The notes beneath the pieces are model-generated. The model saw only the letters and a program-made list of their open reading frames with translations. It was not told where the DNA came from and did no database searches. Below, piece after piece: positions 1-11,392 of a stretch of DNA of 64,000 nt. The stretch is from Cryptomeria japonica. Taxonomy: Eukaryota; Streptophyta; Pinopsida; Cupressales; Cupressaceae. Numbering within the stretch: position 1 is the stretch's first letter; each line of letters starts with the position of its first letter. The DNA lies in NCBI RefSeq assembly GCF_030272615.1, contig NC_081414.1, forward strand, positions 232,300,733-232,364,732, in the 5' to 3' direction. The translations under genes were made by a program, and so were the position numbers.

Positions 1-142
1 AGAGAGGGAAAGAGATTTAGAGGGAAAGAAAGAGAGATTTGAGAGAAAAAGAAAAAGGGATGGGGAGGGAGAGAGGGAAATAATGGGATAGAGACATCTA
101 AGAGAGGGAGAGAGAAAGAGAGGGATTGGGGGAGATATAGAG
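1..142. repeat. GA-rich purine tract (left flank of satellite)
   Basis: Simple purine-rich sequence built from gagaga/ggga runs with occasional T. It abuts the satellite array and resembles the larger tract at 3870-4975, so the array looks embedded in one purine tract. No coding potential. Confidence 0.85.
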
Positions 143-3100
143 ACCCCTAACGACACCATATGACCCCTTAGGACACCTTATGACCCATGAGGACACCATA
201 TGACCCCTTTTAATATCAAAGTACATGACATAACCCCTTATGATGCCATATGACCCCTTAGGACAATATGATGTCCTAAGGGGTCATATGGTGTCCTAAG
301 GGGTCTTATGGTGTTCTAACACATGTGTGGGCCCTTAGGACCCCATATGACCCTTAACAACCCCATATGACCCCTTAGGACAACACATGATCCTTTAAGA
401 CCATATAATGTCCATATGGTGTTCTAAGGGGTCATATGGTGTTCTAACACATGTGTAGCTCTTTAGGACCCCATATGACCCCTAACGACACCATGTGACC
501 CCTTAGGACACCATATGACCCCTTATGACACCATATGATCCCTTAGGACAATATGGTGTCCTAAGGGGTCATATGGTGTTTTAACGCATGTGTGGGCCCT
601 TAGGACCCCATATGATCCCTAACAACACCATATGACCCCTTAAGACCATATGGTGTCCATGTGATGTCCTAAGGGGTCATATGGTGTTCTAACACATGTG
701 TAGCCCCTTAGAACCCCATACGACCTCTAACAACATCATGTGACCCCTTAGGACACTGCATGACCCCTTATGATACCATATGACTCCTTAGGGCAATATG
801 ATGTCCTAATGGGTTATATGGTGTCCTAAGGGGTCATATGGTGTCCTAAGGGGTTATATGGTTTTTGAGCACATGTGTGGGCCCTTATGAACCCATATGA
901 CTCCTAACAACACCATATGACCCCTTAGGAAACCATATGACCCTTGAGACACCAAATGATCCCTTTTAACATCTTAGTAGATGACATGACTCCTTAGGAC
1001 AATATGATGTCCTAATGGGTCATATGGTGTCCTAAGGGGTCATATGACACATGTATGAGCCCTTACAAACCCATATGACCCCTTAGGACACCATATGATG
1101 TTCTAACACATGTGTGGGCCCTTAGGACTCCATATGACCCCTTAGGACACCATATGACCCATGAGGACACCATATGACCCCTTTTAACATCAAAGTATGT
1201 GACATGACCCCTCATGACATCATATTACCTAAGGGGTCATATAGTTTCCTAACACCTGTGGGCCCTTAGGATCCCATATGACCCTTAGCAACACCATATT
1301 ACCCCTTAGGGCACCATATGATCCATTTGGACCATATAATGTCCATATGGTGTCCTAAGGGGTCATATGGTGTTCTAACACATGTGTGGCCCCTTATGAC
1401 CCCAAATGACACCATGTGACCCCTTGGGACACCATATGACCCCTTATGACACCATATGATCCCTTAGCACCATATGGTGTGCTAGCATATGGTGTTCTAA
1501 CACATGTTTGGGCCCTTAGAACCCCATATGACTCCTTAGGACACCATATAACCCCTTAGGACCATATGGTGTCCTAAGGGATCATATAGTGGTCTAACAT
1601 ATGTGTATCCCCTTAGGACCCCATATGACCCCCCAACGACACCTATAGTGGTCTAACATATTTGTATCCCCTTAGGACCCCATATGACCCCCCAACAACA
1701 CCATGTGACCCCTTAGGACACCATGTGACCCCTTAGGACACCATATTACCCCTTATGACACCACATGACCTCTTAGGACAATATGATGTCCTAATGGGTC
1801 ATATGGTGTCCTAAGTAATCATATGGTTTCCTAAGGGGTCATATGGTTTCCTAAGGGTTTATATAGTGTTCAAGCACATGTGTGGGCCCTTAAGACCCCA
1901 CATGACTCCTAATGACACCATATGACCCCTTAGGACACCATATGACACTTGAGGACACCATATGACCCCTTTTAACATATTAGTACATGACATGACATCC
2001 TAGGACAATATGATGTCCTAATGGGTCATATAGTGTCCTAAGGGGTCATATGGAGTTCTGACGCATGTGTGGGAAATAATACCATATGATCCCTTAGGAC
2101 ACCATATGATCCTTGAGGACACCATATGACCCCTTTTAACATCCTAGTACATGCCATGATCTCTTATGACACCATATAAGCCTTTAGGACAATATGATGT
2201 CATAATGGGTCATATGGTGTCCTAAGGGGTCATTTGGTGTTCTAACACATTTGTGGGCCCTTAGGACCCCATATGACCCCTTATGACACCATATGACCCA
2301 TGAGGACACAATATGACCTCTTTTAACATTAGAGTACGTGACATGACCCCTCATGACACCATATGACCCCTTAGGACAATATGATGTACTAAGGGGTCAT
2401 ATGGTGTTCTAGCACATGTGTGGGCCCTTATGACCCCATATGACCCTTAACGAGAGCATATGACCCCTTAGGACACCATATGATCCTTTAGGACCATAAT
2501 ATGGTCATATGGTGTCCTAAGGGGTCATATGTTTTTTAACACATGTGTGGCCCCTTAGGACCCCATATTACCCCTAATGATACCATGTGAACCCTTGGGA
2601 CACCATATGACCCCTTATGACACAATATGACCCCTTAGGATAATACGATGTCCTAAGGGGTCATATGATGTCCTAAGGGGTCATATGGTGTTCTAACACA
2701 TGTGTGGGCCCTTAAAACCCCATATGGCTCCTAACAACATGATATGACCCCTTAGGACAGCATATGACCCCTTAGGACAGCATATGACCCCTTAGGACAA
2801 TATCATGTCCATATGGTGTCTTAAGGGGTAATATGGTGTGTTGACATGTGTGGCCCCTTAGGACCCCATATGACCCCTAACAACACCATGTGACCCCTTA
2901 TGACACCATATAACCCCTTAGAACAATATGATGTTCTAATGGGTCATATGGTGTCCTAAGGGGTCATATGGTGTTCTAAGGCATGTGTGGGCCCTTAGGA
3001 CCCCATAAGACCCCTACCGACACCATATGACCCATTAGAACACCATATGATACTTGAGGACACCATATGATACTTGAGGACACCATATGACCCCTTTTAA

Positions 3101-3870
3101 CATCCTAGTACATGACATGACTCCTTAGGACAATATGATGTCCTAATGAGTCATATGTTGTCCTAAGGGGTCATATGGTGTTCTAACACATGTGTGGGCC
3201 CTTAGGACCACATATGACCGCTAACAACACCTTATTACCCCTTAGGATACCATATGATGTCCATATGGTGTCTTAAGGGGTCATATGGAATTATAACACA
3301 TGTGTGGCCCCTTAGGACTCCATATGGCCCCTAACAACCCATGTGACCCATCATGACACCATATGACCCCTTATGAAACCATATGAAACATTAGGAGAAT
3401 ATGATGTCCTAAGGTGTCATATGATGTCCTAAGGGAACATATGGTGTCCTAACGGGTTATATGGTGTTCTAACACATGTGTGGGCTGTAAGGACACCATA
3501 TGACCCCTTAGGACCATATGATGTCCATATGGCATCCTAAAGAGTCAGATGGTGTTCTAACACATGTGTTGTCCCTTAGGACCCCTTACGACCCCTAACG
3601 ACACCATGTGACCCCTTATGACATCATATGACCCCTTAGGACAATATGATGTCCTAATGGGTCATATGGTGTCCAAAGGGGTCATATGGTGTTCTAACAT
3701 ATGTGTGGCACCTAGGGACACCATATGACCCCTCATGACACCATATGACTTATTAGGACAACATATGACCCCTTAGGACAATATGATGTCCTAATGGGTC
3801 ATATGGTGTCCTAAGGGGTCATACGGTGTTCTAACACATGTGTGGTCCATAAGGACACCATATAACCCTA
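143..3870. repeat. Palindromic satellite array, about 20-bp units in alternating orientation
   Basis: About 3.7 kb of degenerate copies of gacaccatatgaccccttag and its reverse complement. Runs of one orientation switch to the other at imperfect palindromes of the form ttaggaca-atatga-tgtcctaa. A second motif, acacatgtgt followed by gggccc, recurs roughly every 110-180 bp (for example 319, 447, 584, 692) and gives a loose higher-order period. The unit core catatg, acacatgtgt and gggccc are each self-complementary, so either strand could fold extensively. No ORF. I do not recognise it as a named satellite. Confidence 0.9.
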
Positions 3871-4189
3871 GAGAGGGAGGGAGGGAGAGGAGAGGGATGG
3901 AGGGGGAGGAGAGAGGGAGATAATGGGATAGAGATACACCCGAGAGAGGAGCAGAGTGGGATAGAGAGATATATGCTGAGAGGGAGAGACTTAAGAGATA
4001 AATAATGGGAGAGAGAGAGAGAGAGAGAGAGAGGAAATAATGGGAGAGAGAGACACTTGAGAGAGAGGGGGAGAAATAGATATAGAAAGGGAAATGGAGG
4101 GGGAGAGAGATGGAGAGAGAGAGAGAGGGAGAGAGAAATGGAAAGAGAGGGAGAGATAGATAGAGGGTGACAGGGAGAAGGGGACTAAG

Positions 4190-4224
<35 letters not shown>

Positions 4225-4877
4225 TGGGGGATGGTGAGAGAGAGAAGGGGGATGGTGAGAGAGATAGAAAGAGAGGGTGAGATATAGAGAGAGCTTGAGT
4301 GAGAGGGAGGAAGGAATGGAAGGAGAGTATAAGAGACTAAAGAGAGAGGTGAAGAGAGGGAGAGAGGGAGAGAGAGAAAGAGAGATAATGAGAAAGGGAG
4401 AGAGGGAGGGGGAGTAGAGAGGGAGAGAGATGCACCTAAGAGAGGAGAGTGAGATAAAGATATAGAGACTAAGAGGGAGAGACTTAAGAGATAAAGAATG
4501 GGAAATAAAGATATATGGAGAGAGTTAGAGTGATAGAGAGAGAGAGAGAGACTTAAGTGAAAAATAGAAAGGGAGGGGGGAGAGAACGAGAGAGAGATAC
4601 ACTTGAGAGAGGAGGAGAGTGAGATAGAGAGATAGAGGTAGCTAGGGAGAGATACTTAAGAGAGAAATAATGGGAGAGAAAGAGAGGGAAAGAGAGTTAG
4701 AGAGAGAGAGAGAGAGGGAGAGACAGAAGGAGATGAAGAGAGGGAAAAATAGTTAGAGGGAAAGAGAGAAAGAATGGGAGAGATAGACACCTGAGAGAGG
4801 AGGAGAGAGAGATAGATAGATAAATGTTGAGAGCGAGAGACTTGATAGAGAGGGAGAGAGACTTGAGAGAAAGAGAA

Positions 4878-4910
<33 letters not shown>

Positions 4911-4975
4911 AAGGGAGAGAGTGGTAGGGGTTAAGGAAGAGAGAAGTGGAATGCAGGGAAGAGACCAAAGAGATA
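3870..4975. repeat. GA-rich polypurine tract, about 1.1 kb
   Basis: Almost pure purine on the + strand (gagaga, gggaga, aaagag), broken by short ta runs such as 4190-4210. The strand asymmetry is extreme. The Ser/Leu-rich minus-strand reading frame at 4656-5039 is simply the complement of this repeat and is not a gene. Confidence 0.9.
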
Positions 4976-6214
4976 ATGCTGATACGAGCATGCTAATTAT
5001 TGAAATTTGACTAAGTTTGAAATTTATATGAATACTCAAAAAACTAGAATCTACATTATAACTCCAAGAGACTTGGAACCACTTGCAAACATCCTGACAA
5101 TAAATACATAAAATATAACTTAAAGTATAAAAGAGAAAAAAGACAAATAGAAATGTGACTTATACTTTAAGTTATCATTTCTTTTTTCTTTTTTCTTTCT
5201 TATACTTAAATGTTATATTTAATTTATATATTCCAAAAGAGAGAACACTTTGTGCATTCTAGGATGAAAAACTGCTATGAAATACATTTGGTGTGTGCCA
5301 GATATGGCACACGCCAAATGTAATTTTGAATTTTTTTTCATTTGGCATGCACCAAACATGGTGCATTGGAAAACACCAAGCCAAAGGCTTGTATTTTCCT
5401 TGGGCATCCAACCTAGAGGCTTGGACGCCCTTCTCAGGCCTAAGACGTGTTTTCCAGGAAATATTGAAAATTTTCTTACTTTTTTGTTCGTGCTCTCCAT
5501 TAGGTTTGTACATGTTTCAATGCAATAAAAAAAAACACACCTTACAATCATCAAGCTCTCTCTTAGCTATCCAGCCATATAATTATTTTCAAATTTTGAT
5601 AATGTTAAGGTCTTCATCCATAATTTCGTTTGTTAGTGTGTCCATTTTTTGTCAAAAACCAACATGTCATATTTTGGCCATAGATTTTACTCGTTAATTG
5701 AATTTTGAGAAAAATTACTTTTTTAGAAACTAGACTCCATTCTACACTTTAAAAAAAAAATTGATTTTTGATTAGTTTTCACAAAATTTTAGGGGGAGCA
5801 CACCAAAATTTCATTAACCACTTTGAAAATTAGCAAAAAATCATATATTCATTCAAAAATTAGCCAAAAATTTGGCATAAAGTACATGGTGTTATCTAAT
5901 TTCTCACTGAAGCGATTTTAAAAATTCCAAAAAAAAGTTGACATTTTAGGGGGAGCATACTAGGTTCTATGCTATTTTTTTTCTTAAAAAAAACACCATT
6001 TTGCCTGCTCGCCCTTTTTGAAACCCTTAATCTCCACCATTTAAAAAAAAAATAGTAGTTTAGAAAGTAGACTTGGAGCACTACAACTCTTGCATCCTCA
6101 TATTTTGAGTGTAACTATCTTCATTTTCTTGTTGAAATTCAAACTTTGTCGATTTCAAGAAAAAAATGGCATCTTAAGACCCCTTTTTGGTCCCCCATCT
6201 TTGTCCACATACCC
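4976..6214. other. AT-rich unassigned DNA
   Basis: No convincing gene. It holds a strong inverted repeat at 5285-5320 and a weaker related one just downstream (5344-5361). Two copies of ttttagggggagca (near 5787 and 5943) look like retroelement polypurine tracts, so this may be decayed element DNA. Short reading frames on both strands at 5219-5697 overlap one another across the inverted repeat and show no domain. Confidence 0.5.
5285..5320. repeat. Inverted repeat, 16-bp arms
   Basis: Arms 5285-5300 (catttggtgtgtgcca) and 5305-5320 (tggcacacgccaaatg) pair with one mismatch around a 4-nt loop. About 25 bp further on, tgcacca-aaca-tggtgca forms a second, shorter stem of similar sequence. It could be a decayed MITE-like end or an LTR hairpin; the identity is unknown. 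Confidence 0.7.
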
Positions 6215-6382
6215 ATAAGATATATATTTATATATACATATATATACAAACATACACATACATATATATACATATATATGTATATGTATGTATGTGTATG
6301 TATGTATATATATGTATGTATGTATATGTATATATATATAAACATATACATATACATATATATACATACATATGCATATACA
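6215..6382. repeat. (TA)/(CATA) microsatellite, left half
   Basis: Alternating tatata, catacata and tgtatgta runs. The tract stops at the edge of the solo LTR at 6383 and similar TA/GT sequence resumes at 7604, so the LTR appears to have inserted into it. Confidence 0.85.
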
Positions 6383-7600
6383 TGTAATGGTGAAAAGGTC
6401 GAATGATGGAGAGATCAAGAGGAAAGATTTTCTTCCCTTCGAGGAGAGATGAAAGTTTCACTATGGATTTCCCTTCAAACACTTTATCCACATTACATTT
6501 AAAAGAGGGGGAAATTCACCAGATCCAATCTCTTAGGGAAGAGATTGAATACTAAATGAATTGATAATGGGATAAAAATGACAAGCTTGCCCGTCTTTTA
6601 GAATGGAAAATGATTGAATTATGTGTTGTAGAGCTAAGTGTAAAAGTAGAAAATAATTTATTATAAATCGAGATAGAAGCATGAGAAGAAGTTGTGCACT
6701 TGCATCTAGCTATAATATGTCGAGACGAAGCTACCCTACGAATTTGAGGAAAATTTGTTGGGACTGTGCTGAAAGTGTCTACGGTCCTCCAAAAAATTTG
6801 TGAAACGAAAAGGGTTTTCCCGCCTCTGCAAATGGAGTTTGAATATGCAAACACAGTTGCGCACTTGCAACCTATACACAAAAAAGAGAGGAAAGCGGGT
6901 TGGGATTAGGGGTTTGCCTTCAGATCAAACCCCAGTTTTGGAATTAACCAAATGATGAAAGAAAATTACTTGCAAGTAAATGTAAATGAAATACTGAAAT
7001 GTAATTCACCTCAATGGAGGTTCTAGATAGAATGTAGGTAGATTTTCTTGTCTTGAATTGAATGTTGAAAGGGGTCTCCTCTTCAATGGTTGAATCCTTG
7101 AATTGAATGCAACACCTAGCCTCGAGGGGAGACTTGACAATGCTCAATGCTAGAAATGAATGCTTGAATGCTTGAGCTTATGCCCACTCTTCGCTTATCC
7201 AACTTATCGCTTGATAAAAAATTTTGCAAATGAGAGGGCAAATGCAACTTATGTACTCGTCAATTAGGGTTAATTGACTGATTTTTCATCACAAGCCGAC
7301 ACAGGGAAAGTTTTCCCTCTATATGCAAAGTCCAATGCAAGGATAGGACAAAGGGGCCCCAAAATAGGGCAAGGACAAGGGTTCCATGCCCCTATCCTAG
7401 GGGGCACAAGGGCGCCACACCCTTGTCTTGCCTTTGTCTCGGGACAGGAAGCAAGTCCAGGCAGTGTGGAGGGCAGAACAAGTGTGATTTTTGGGGGGTT
7501 GAGCAAGTCTTGGCTCTTCGATAAAGATTAGGGATTCAAATCGCCAACGTGAAGACCCTAATGTGGTCACAAATTGCAAGGGTCGAAATTTTATGATACT

Positions 7601-7603
<3 letters not shown>
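6383..7603 (-). mobile_element. Solo LTR, gypsy-type, same family as element I
   Basis: Read on the minus strand it starts TGTAGTATCATAAAATTTCG at 7603 and ends CCATTACA at 6383, giving TG...CA termini and about 1221 bp. It aligns along its whole length with the element I LTR (60221-61490): the start, the gggtcttcacg stretch, the ttcaagcattc run, the ggaggaccgt box and the tttaaatgtaa stretch near the end all match in order. No PBS, PPT or internal sequence flanks it, so it is a solo LTR. The expected 5-bp duplication is not exact (ataca left, acata right), which is understandable inside a microsatellite. Confidence 0.85.
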
Positions 7604-7637
<34 letters not shown>

Positions 7638-7660
7638 TGTGTGTGTGTGTGTGTGTGTGC
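7604..7660. repeat. (TA)n(GT)n microsatellite, right half
   Basis: About 14 TA dinucleotides followed by about 12 GT dinucleotides, directly after the solo LTR. It probably continues the tract at 6215-6382. Confidence 0.85.
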
Positions 7661-8064
7661 ATATATGCATTCACATAGAGAGTCCCCTACATCTCAACCT
7701 TACATATACACAAGGTTACTATTTATAGTAAGTTTTCATTTGAGCATGAAATGGTGTGAAATTCTCCCTGAAGTTTCTGGTAAAGTTACGTCACAAGATC
7801 ACAACTAGTTTTGAAGATATAAAATTTTCATTTTGAAGGGGTCCAATGAAAGGTTTAAATTTGATTTTGAGGACTTTAGAGGCCCCAAAACACCCTAAAA
7901 AGTGGGCGTAAATGACGTAATATTTATGAGGCAATAGGGTACTTCGCGAGCTTTCCAGCACTTCAAACGGTTCGTCAATAAGACACACGGTTCTCAAGTA
8001 ATGGCTTTCGAAAGTTTGTACTCCTGAAATAGGAAAATATAAATACATCAGACACATAAATGAG

Positions 8065-8074
8065 CTATAAAAAG
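8065..8074 (+). promoter_or_regulatory. Putative TATA box, element A 5' LTR
   Basis: ctataaaaag followed by a purine-rich stretch, in the middle of the LTR where a U3 promoter is expected. The 3' LTR has the decayed form tgtaaaaagg near 23703. Confidence 0.5.
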
Positions 8075-8195
8075 GGAGGGACACGTCATAGGACATCTAT
8101 AAGGGAGATAAGGTCGGCTACACCTTATTGGGTGGTTTTTATCCCATGGTTTTGTAATACCGTTTGACGGTTTCTTGTATTGTATCTCCTATATA

Positions 8196-8200
8196 TGAGG
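8196..8200. other. Target-site duplication of element B, left copy
   Basis: tgagg before B; the right copy at 18893-18897 is taagg (4 of 5). The uninterrupted 3' LTR of A has tatatgaggtgtgtgag here, so removing B plus one copy restores a normal LTR. Confidence 0.85.
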
Positions 8201-9129
8201 TGTTAGATATTTGGTTAACCCCAATGATACTGAGAGGGCGGGGGGGTGAATCAGTGTCTGACCAGTAGATGAAAGATTTAAACTAATTTGTAACTTTGTA
8301 ACTGAAATTAATGTACCGGTAAGCAAATAATAATGTAGTAAAGAGAAACAAAAGAATCAGCATCAATGTACACCATAACACATATATTTTTGGCGAGGAA
8401 ACCCAGTAAGGGAAAAACCTCAGTGGGATTCGTGACCCACAATATTTACTCACAGGCCAATATGAATAAATATTACTCAGTACAATAGGGGCCTGCACAT
8501 GTAGGAAGGCCAACTGCATAGAGCTCACTGCTCAATAACAAAAATGGAGTCTCGTTGACTACACAATTGGATGGTTAAATCTAATAACAATGTGCTGCTT
8601 CAAAATAGCATCTACAATGTTGGATTCAATACCCGTTTAAGCTTTGTCTAATACCTCTACCAAAAACCCTTCCGGTAAATGATTCTTCTTTCATAGAATA
8701 GTCTTTTCTATGCTCTACTTCTTATTCTCTCTCAAAATAAATACAGCAAAGTGCATATACAATTATCTAGTATCATATCCCTATCTTATCACATATACTG
8801 CTTACATACACACATACCTACTTACATTACTTACATCTATATATACCGAATGACCTATAAGATCTCATACAAAATGAATCTTTACAATACATCATGTCGG
8901 CCATAAAAATATAATTTACATTACAAACAATATTATTGCCAAGTCGGCTTAGACTGCCGGTACAATCTTTTGCCGATGTAAACTGGATGTCGGTGTCGGT
9001 GTCGGTGTGAAGTATGTTGCCGGTATAACCTGTGAACCATGTTAAACCTTTGAAATTTGTTGTCATGATGAACCTTGTTTCCATCAATGACAACATCTAC
9101 CATTCTCATATGAGTGTATAATGCCAACA
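8201..9129 (-). repeat. Element B 3' LTR
   Basis: On the minus strand it runs from TGTTGGCATTATACACTC (9129) to CCAAATATCTAACA (8201). It matches the LTR at 17959-18892 apart from scattered substitutions and short indels. It carries the shared hairpin module at 8371-8440 and a U3 box at 9079-9094. Confidence 0.92.
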
Positions 9130-9141
9130 ATCTCCCCCTTT
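9130..9141 (-). promoter_or_regulatory. Element B polypurine tract
   Basis: Minus strand aaagggggagat directly upstream of the 3' LTR, preceded by gccatcaatgcc. The same string occurs in elements E and F. It primes plus-strand DNA synthesis in LTR elements. A degenerate second box of the same type lies at 9261-9290. Confidence 0.85.
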
Positions 9142-9491
9142 GGCATTGATGGCAACACTCATGAGAAAAATTAAAACTGAATGTGCTCCCCCTGAGCAGA
9201 TGATCTCCTTCTATTCACTTGTCACCATGCCTCACTCTATACATTTTTCTCATTATACCACTCTCCCTTTGACATCAATGACAAAGGATGTCAAAAGTAT
9301 CAAAAATTCAAAAATTCACCTAGATACCTATAGTCGATTATGTACACTCTGAAAAATATCTACCAAAACTAAGTTAAGACCCTGCAAAAGCTTTGTACTA
9401 TTAGAAATTATTGGCTCTATCTACCTGATCATCCTGGTGAGATAATGCATTTGTTTCTCTGGTGATCTTTCTCCTTGAATTGTTGCCTTAG
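9142..9491 (-). other. Element B 3' untranslated region
   Basis: Non-coding interior between ORF2 (broken by C) and the polypurine tract. It contains gtgctccccctgag (+ strand), also found in the matching part of element F, which supports common ancestry of the 3' regions. The 18-bp string gataatgcatttgtttct occurs at 9441 and again at 9491, at the edge of element C. Confidence 0.6.
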
Positions 9492-9500
9492 ATAATGCAT

Positions 9501-9712
9501 TTGTTTCTTATTGAGCCACATGTCATTTTTGTGTGCTCACATATCCATATAGCCTTGCCTATATAAGCATGCTCATATTCATTGTAATTAACACTTGATG
9601 ATCCAGTTAATCAGTATTTTCGTCTTGATAGAATACAGTTTATTTCTATCATCTATTTTGTTCTCTCTTATTTTTTCTTTCCATTGCCTCTTTATCTTGG
9701 AAAAATCGCACA
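9501..9712 (+). repeat. Element C 5' LTR, truncated
   Basis: Matches 13199-13408 of the 3' LTR from ttgtttcttatt to the terminal caca; the upstream half is missing. A TATA-like tatataag lies at 9560-9567. Confidence 0.88.
9560..9567 (+). promoter_or_regulatory. Putative TATA box, element C LTRs
   Basis: tatataag in the context ccttgcctatataag. It is conserved in the 3' LTR at 13256-13263. Confidence 0.55.
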
Positions 9713-9725
9713 TGGTATCAGAGCC
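9713..9725 (+). promoter_or_regulatory. Element C primer-binding site
   Basis: tggtatcagagcc directly after the LTR end. This is the classic plant copia PBS complementary to the 3' end of initiator methionine tRNA. Confidence 0.92.
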
Positions 9726-10546
9726 ATTAGAGTGTCATTGGTTTGCTAATTGAGAGAAATTTGATGATATTTGGGGTTGTGTATTTTGGAGTTTTCTATT
9801 GCAAGTTATTATTGAAGTTTGATGGGTCAAATATGAGGTTGCCATTGGATTGAGAAGGACCAAGAAAGTCAGTTTTTCCTTTTGTTTCATCCAAATCGTA
9901 CTTCGGAGGCCAAATCTAGAGGCATTTGAAGTTTGACGTTGCGGCAGACATTTTCCAGAAATTATAATTTTGCAGGCATTTTTCAAATAGCGATATCTCA
10001 CTCATCCGGACTCGTTTTTTCAAGAATTTTTTTTTGTTTTGGGGTAGAATTTCGTGATCTATATAGTGGTGTGGGAGTTTTCTGATTTTTGGATACAGGT
10101 TTCTCAGAAATCATGAAATCCCAATTTTTACAACTTTGGAGGCTTCGTTTGGGCTCATATGGACTCCTTTTCAGGTGTCATTTTTTTTAAGGTGCATATT
10201 TTTTCATCTACTTTCATAATATGTCATCTATTTGTAGTGATTTTAAGTAGAAATTGTACTTTCAATATTTGGCCATTTTTTGGCATATTTGGTACTTGCA
10301 TTTTGCTTGGATCTCAGTTTAGATCACTAGCAGTATTTGTTGAAGTCTTTTAGATCTCATTTTGAGAAGTTGTAAATTGAAATCAGAAGTCCACTTTTCC
10401 TTATTTTGCAAGTGGCCCATTGTATATGCACTAAGTATAAAGTGCCAAAATCACCATTTTGGGGGGATTTCTTGATTGAGTATTTTTGGGGGGTGTCTTG
10501 TGTGATTGTGCCTCTCTCTATCTTGTGTTTTTTTCATTTTGGTGCT

Positions 10547-11215
10547 ATGGGTTCTCCTAAATTTCCACTTTTAACTCCTCATAATTATGCATCATGGAAA
10601 ATTAAGGCATGGAGTAAACTAGTGGAAAAAGGACTCACTCATTATGTAAATGAAACTATTACAACACCACCTAATCCTAAGGTTGATCCTAATGCTCAAA
10701 TTGAATGGCTTACTAAGAATGCTATGGAACTTGGAACTCTTAGAAAGTATGTATCAGATGACCTCATTTTTCAAATTGATAAGTCTACAACAATTAAAGA
10801 GGCTTGGGATATTTTTAAGAAATTGTATGGTCAAGTTGATGAGATTAAGGGCTACAAGCTTGATAGTGAACTCACAACTTTGGATCCCAAGGATTTTGAT
10901 ACAATCCAAAATTATGTCACAAAAGCAACTGAGCTAAGAGAAAAGCTAAAGGATTGTGGAATTGACAAAAAGGATGCTCAATTGGTTTATATCTTATTGG
11001 ACAAGCTTCCTTCAGAGTATGCAGCCTTTGTATCTAGCTTTCACACCCATAGGTTCGCTCAAGGTTCCTCATACACTTCTCCCTTATTTGATTCATTCAT
11101 GGAGATGTTGATACTTGAGAAATCTAAGTTGACCACAATGGAGATTCTCAAATCTTCAAAGTCACAAGCTTTGGTGGCTAACAAAGGGAATCAAAGTAAT
11201 CAAGGAAAAGGCTAG
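10547..11215 (+). pseudogene. gag: Element C gag (UBN2-type)
   Basis: Copia capsid/nucleocapsid polyprotein that would package the element RNA. I place the start at 10547 (MGSPKFPLLTPHNYASWK), because Phe/Leu-x-Asn-Tyr-x-x-Trp is the conserved N-terminus of UBN2 gag domains; the open frame reaches upstream to 10406 without a better start. Downstream are the ALGxL-like and IKEAWDIFKKLYG stretches of the family. A TAG ends the frame at 11215 and a second TAG follows near 11311; the zinc-knuckle segment (CGYCKKSGHDEHHYY, last Cys replaced) is in the same frame after those stops, so the intact protein was longer. Confidence 0.85.
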
Positions 11216-11392
11216 AATCAAAAGCAACCTAAGTCTAAACCACAACAAGATAGAGCACAATCTTCCTCTCGACAACAAGGTGATTCACCATTCTCACCTA
11301 AGAGGAAATCATAGAAGGACAATTTTTTTTGTGGATATTGCAAGAAGTCAGGACATGATGAACATCATTATTATAAGAAGGATATTGATGAG

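Larger units (their letters stand above)
7686..8200 (+). repeat. Element A 5' LTR, upstream part
   Basis: Aligns with 23310-23840 of the 3' LTR from ctcaacctt onward, including gaggactttagaggcc and cggctacaccttattggg. It stops at tatatgagg (8200), where B begins, and continues at 18898 with tgcgtgagat, as in the uninterrupted 3' copy. Confidence 0.9.

Noticed and set aside
143-3870. Possible CRISPR array (regular short repeats)
   Set aside because: No constant repeat with unique spacers, units are contiguous and alternate in orientation, and the context is plant retroelements.
4656-5039. 127-residue Ser/Leu-rich minus-strand frame
   Set aside because: Direct translation of the GA repeat; no composition or domain other than low complexity.
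6139-6491. Several overlapping Tyr/Ile/His-rich frames on both strands
   Set aside because: Translations of the TA/CATA microsatellite and of the solo LTR edge.
7270-7579. Pro/Gly/Cys-rich frames on both strands
   Set aside because: Lie in the U3 part of the solo LTR, matching non-coding LTR sequence at 60221-60530.
10650-10937. Leu-rich frame inside element C gag
   Set aside because: Shadow of the gag frame in another phase.
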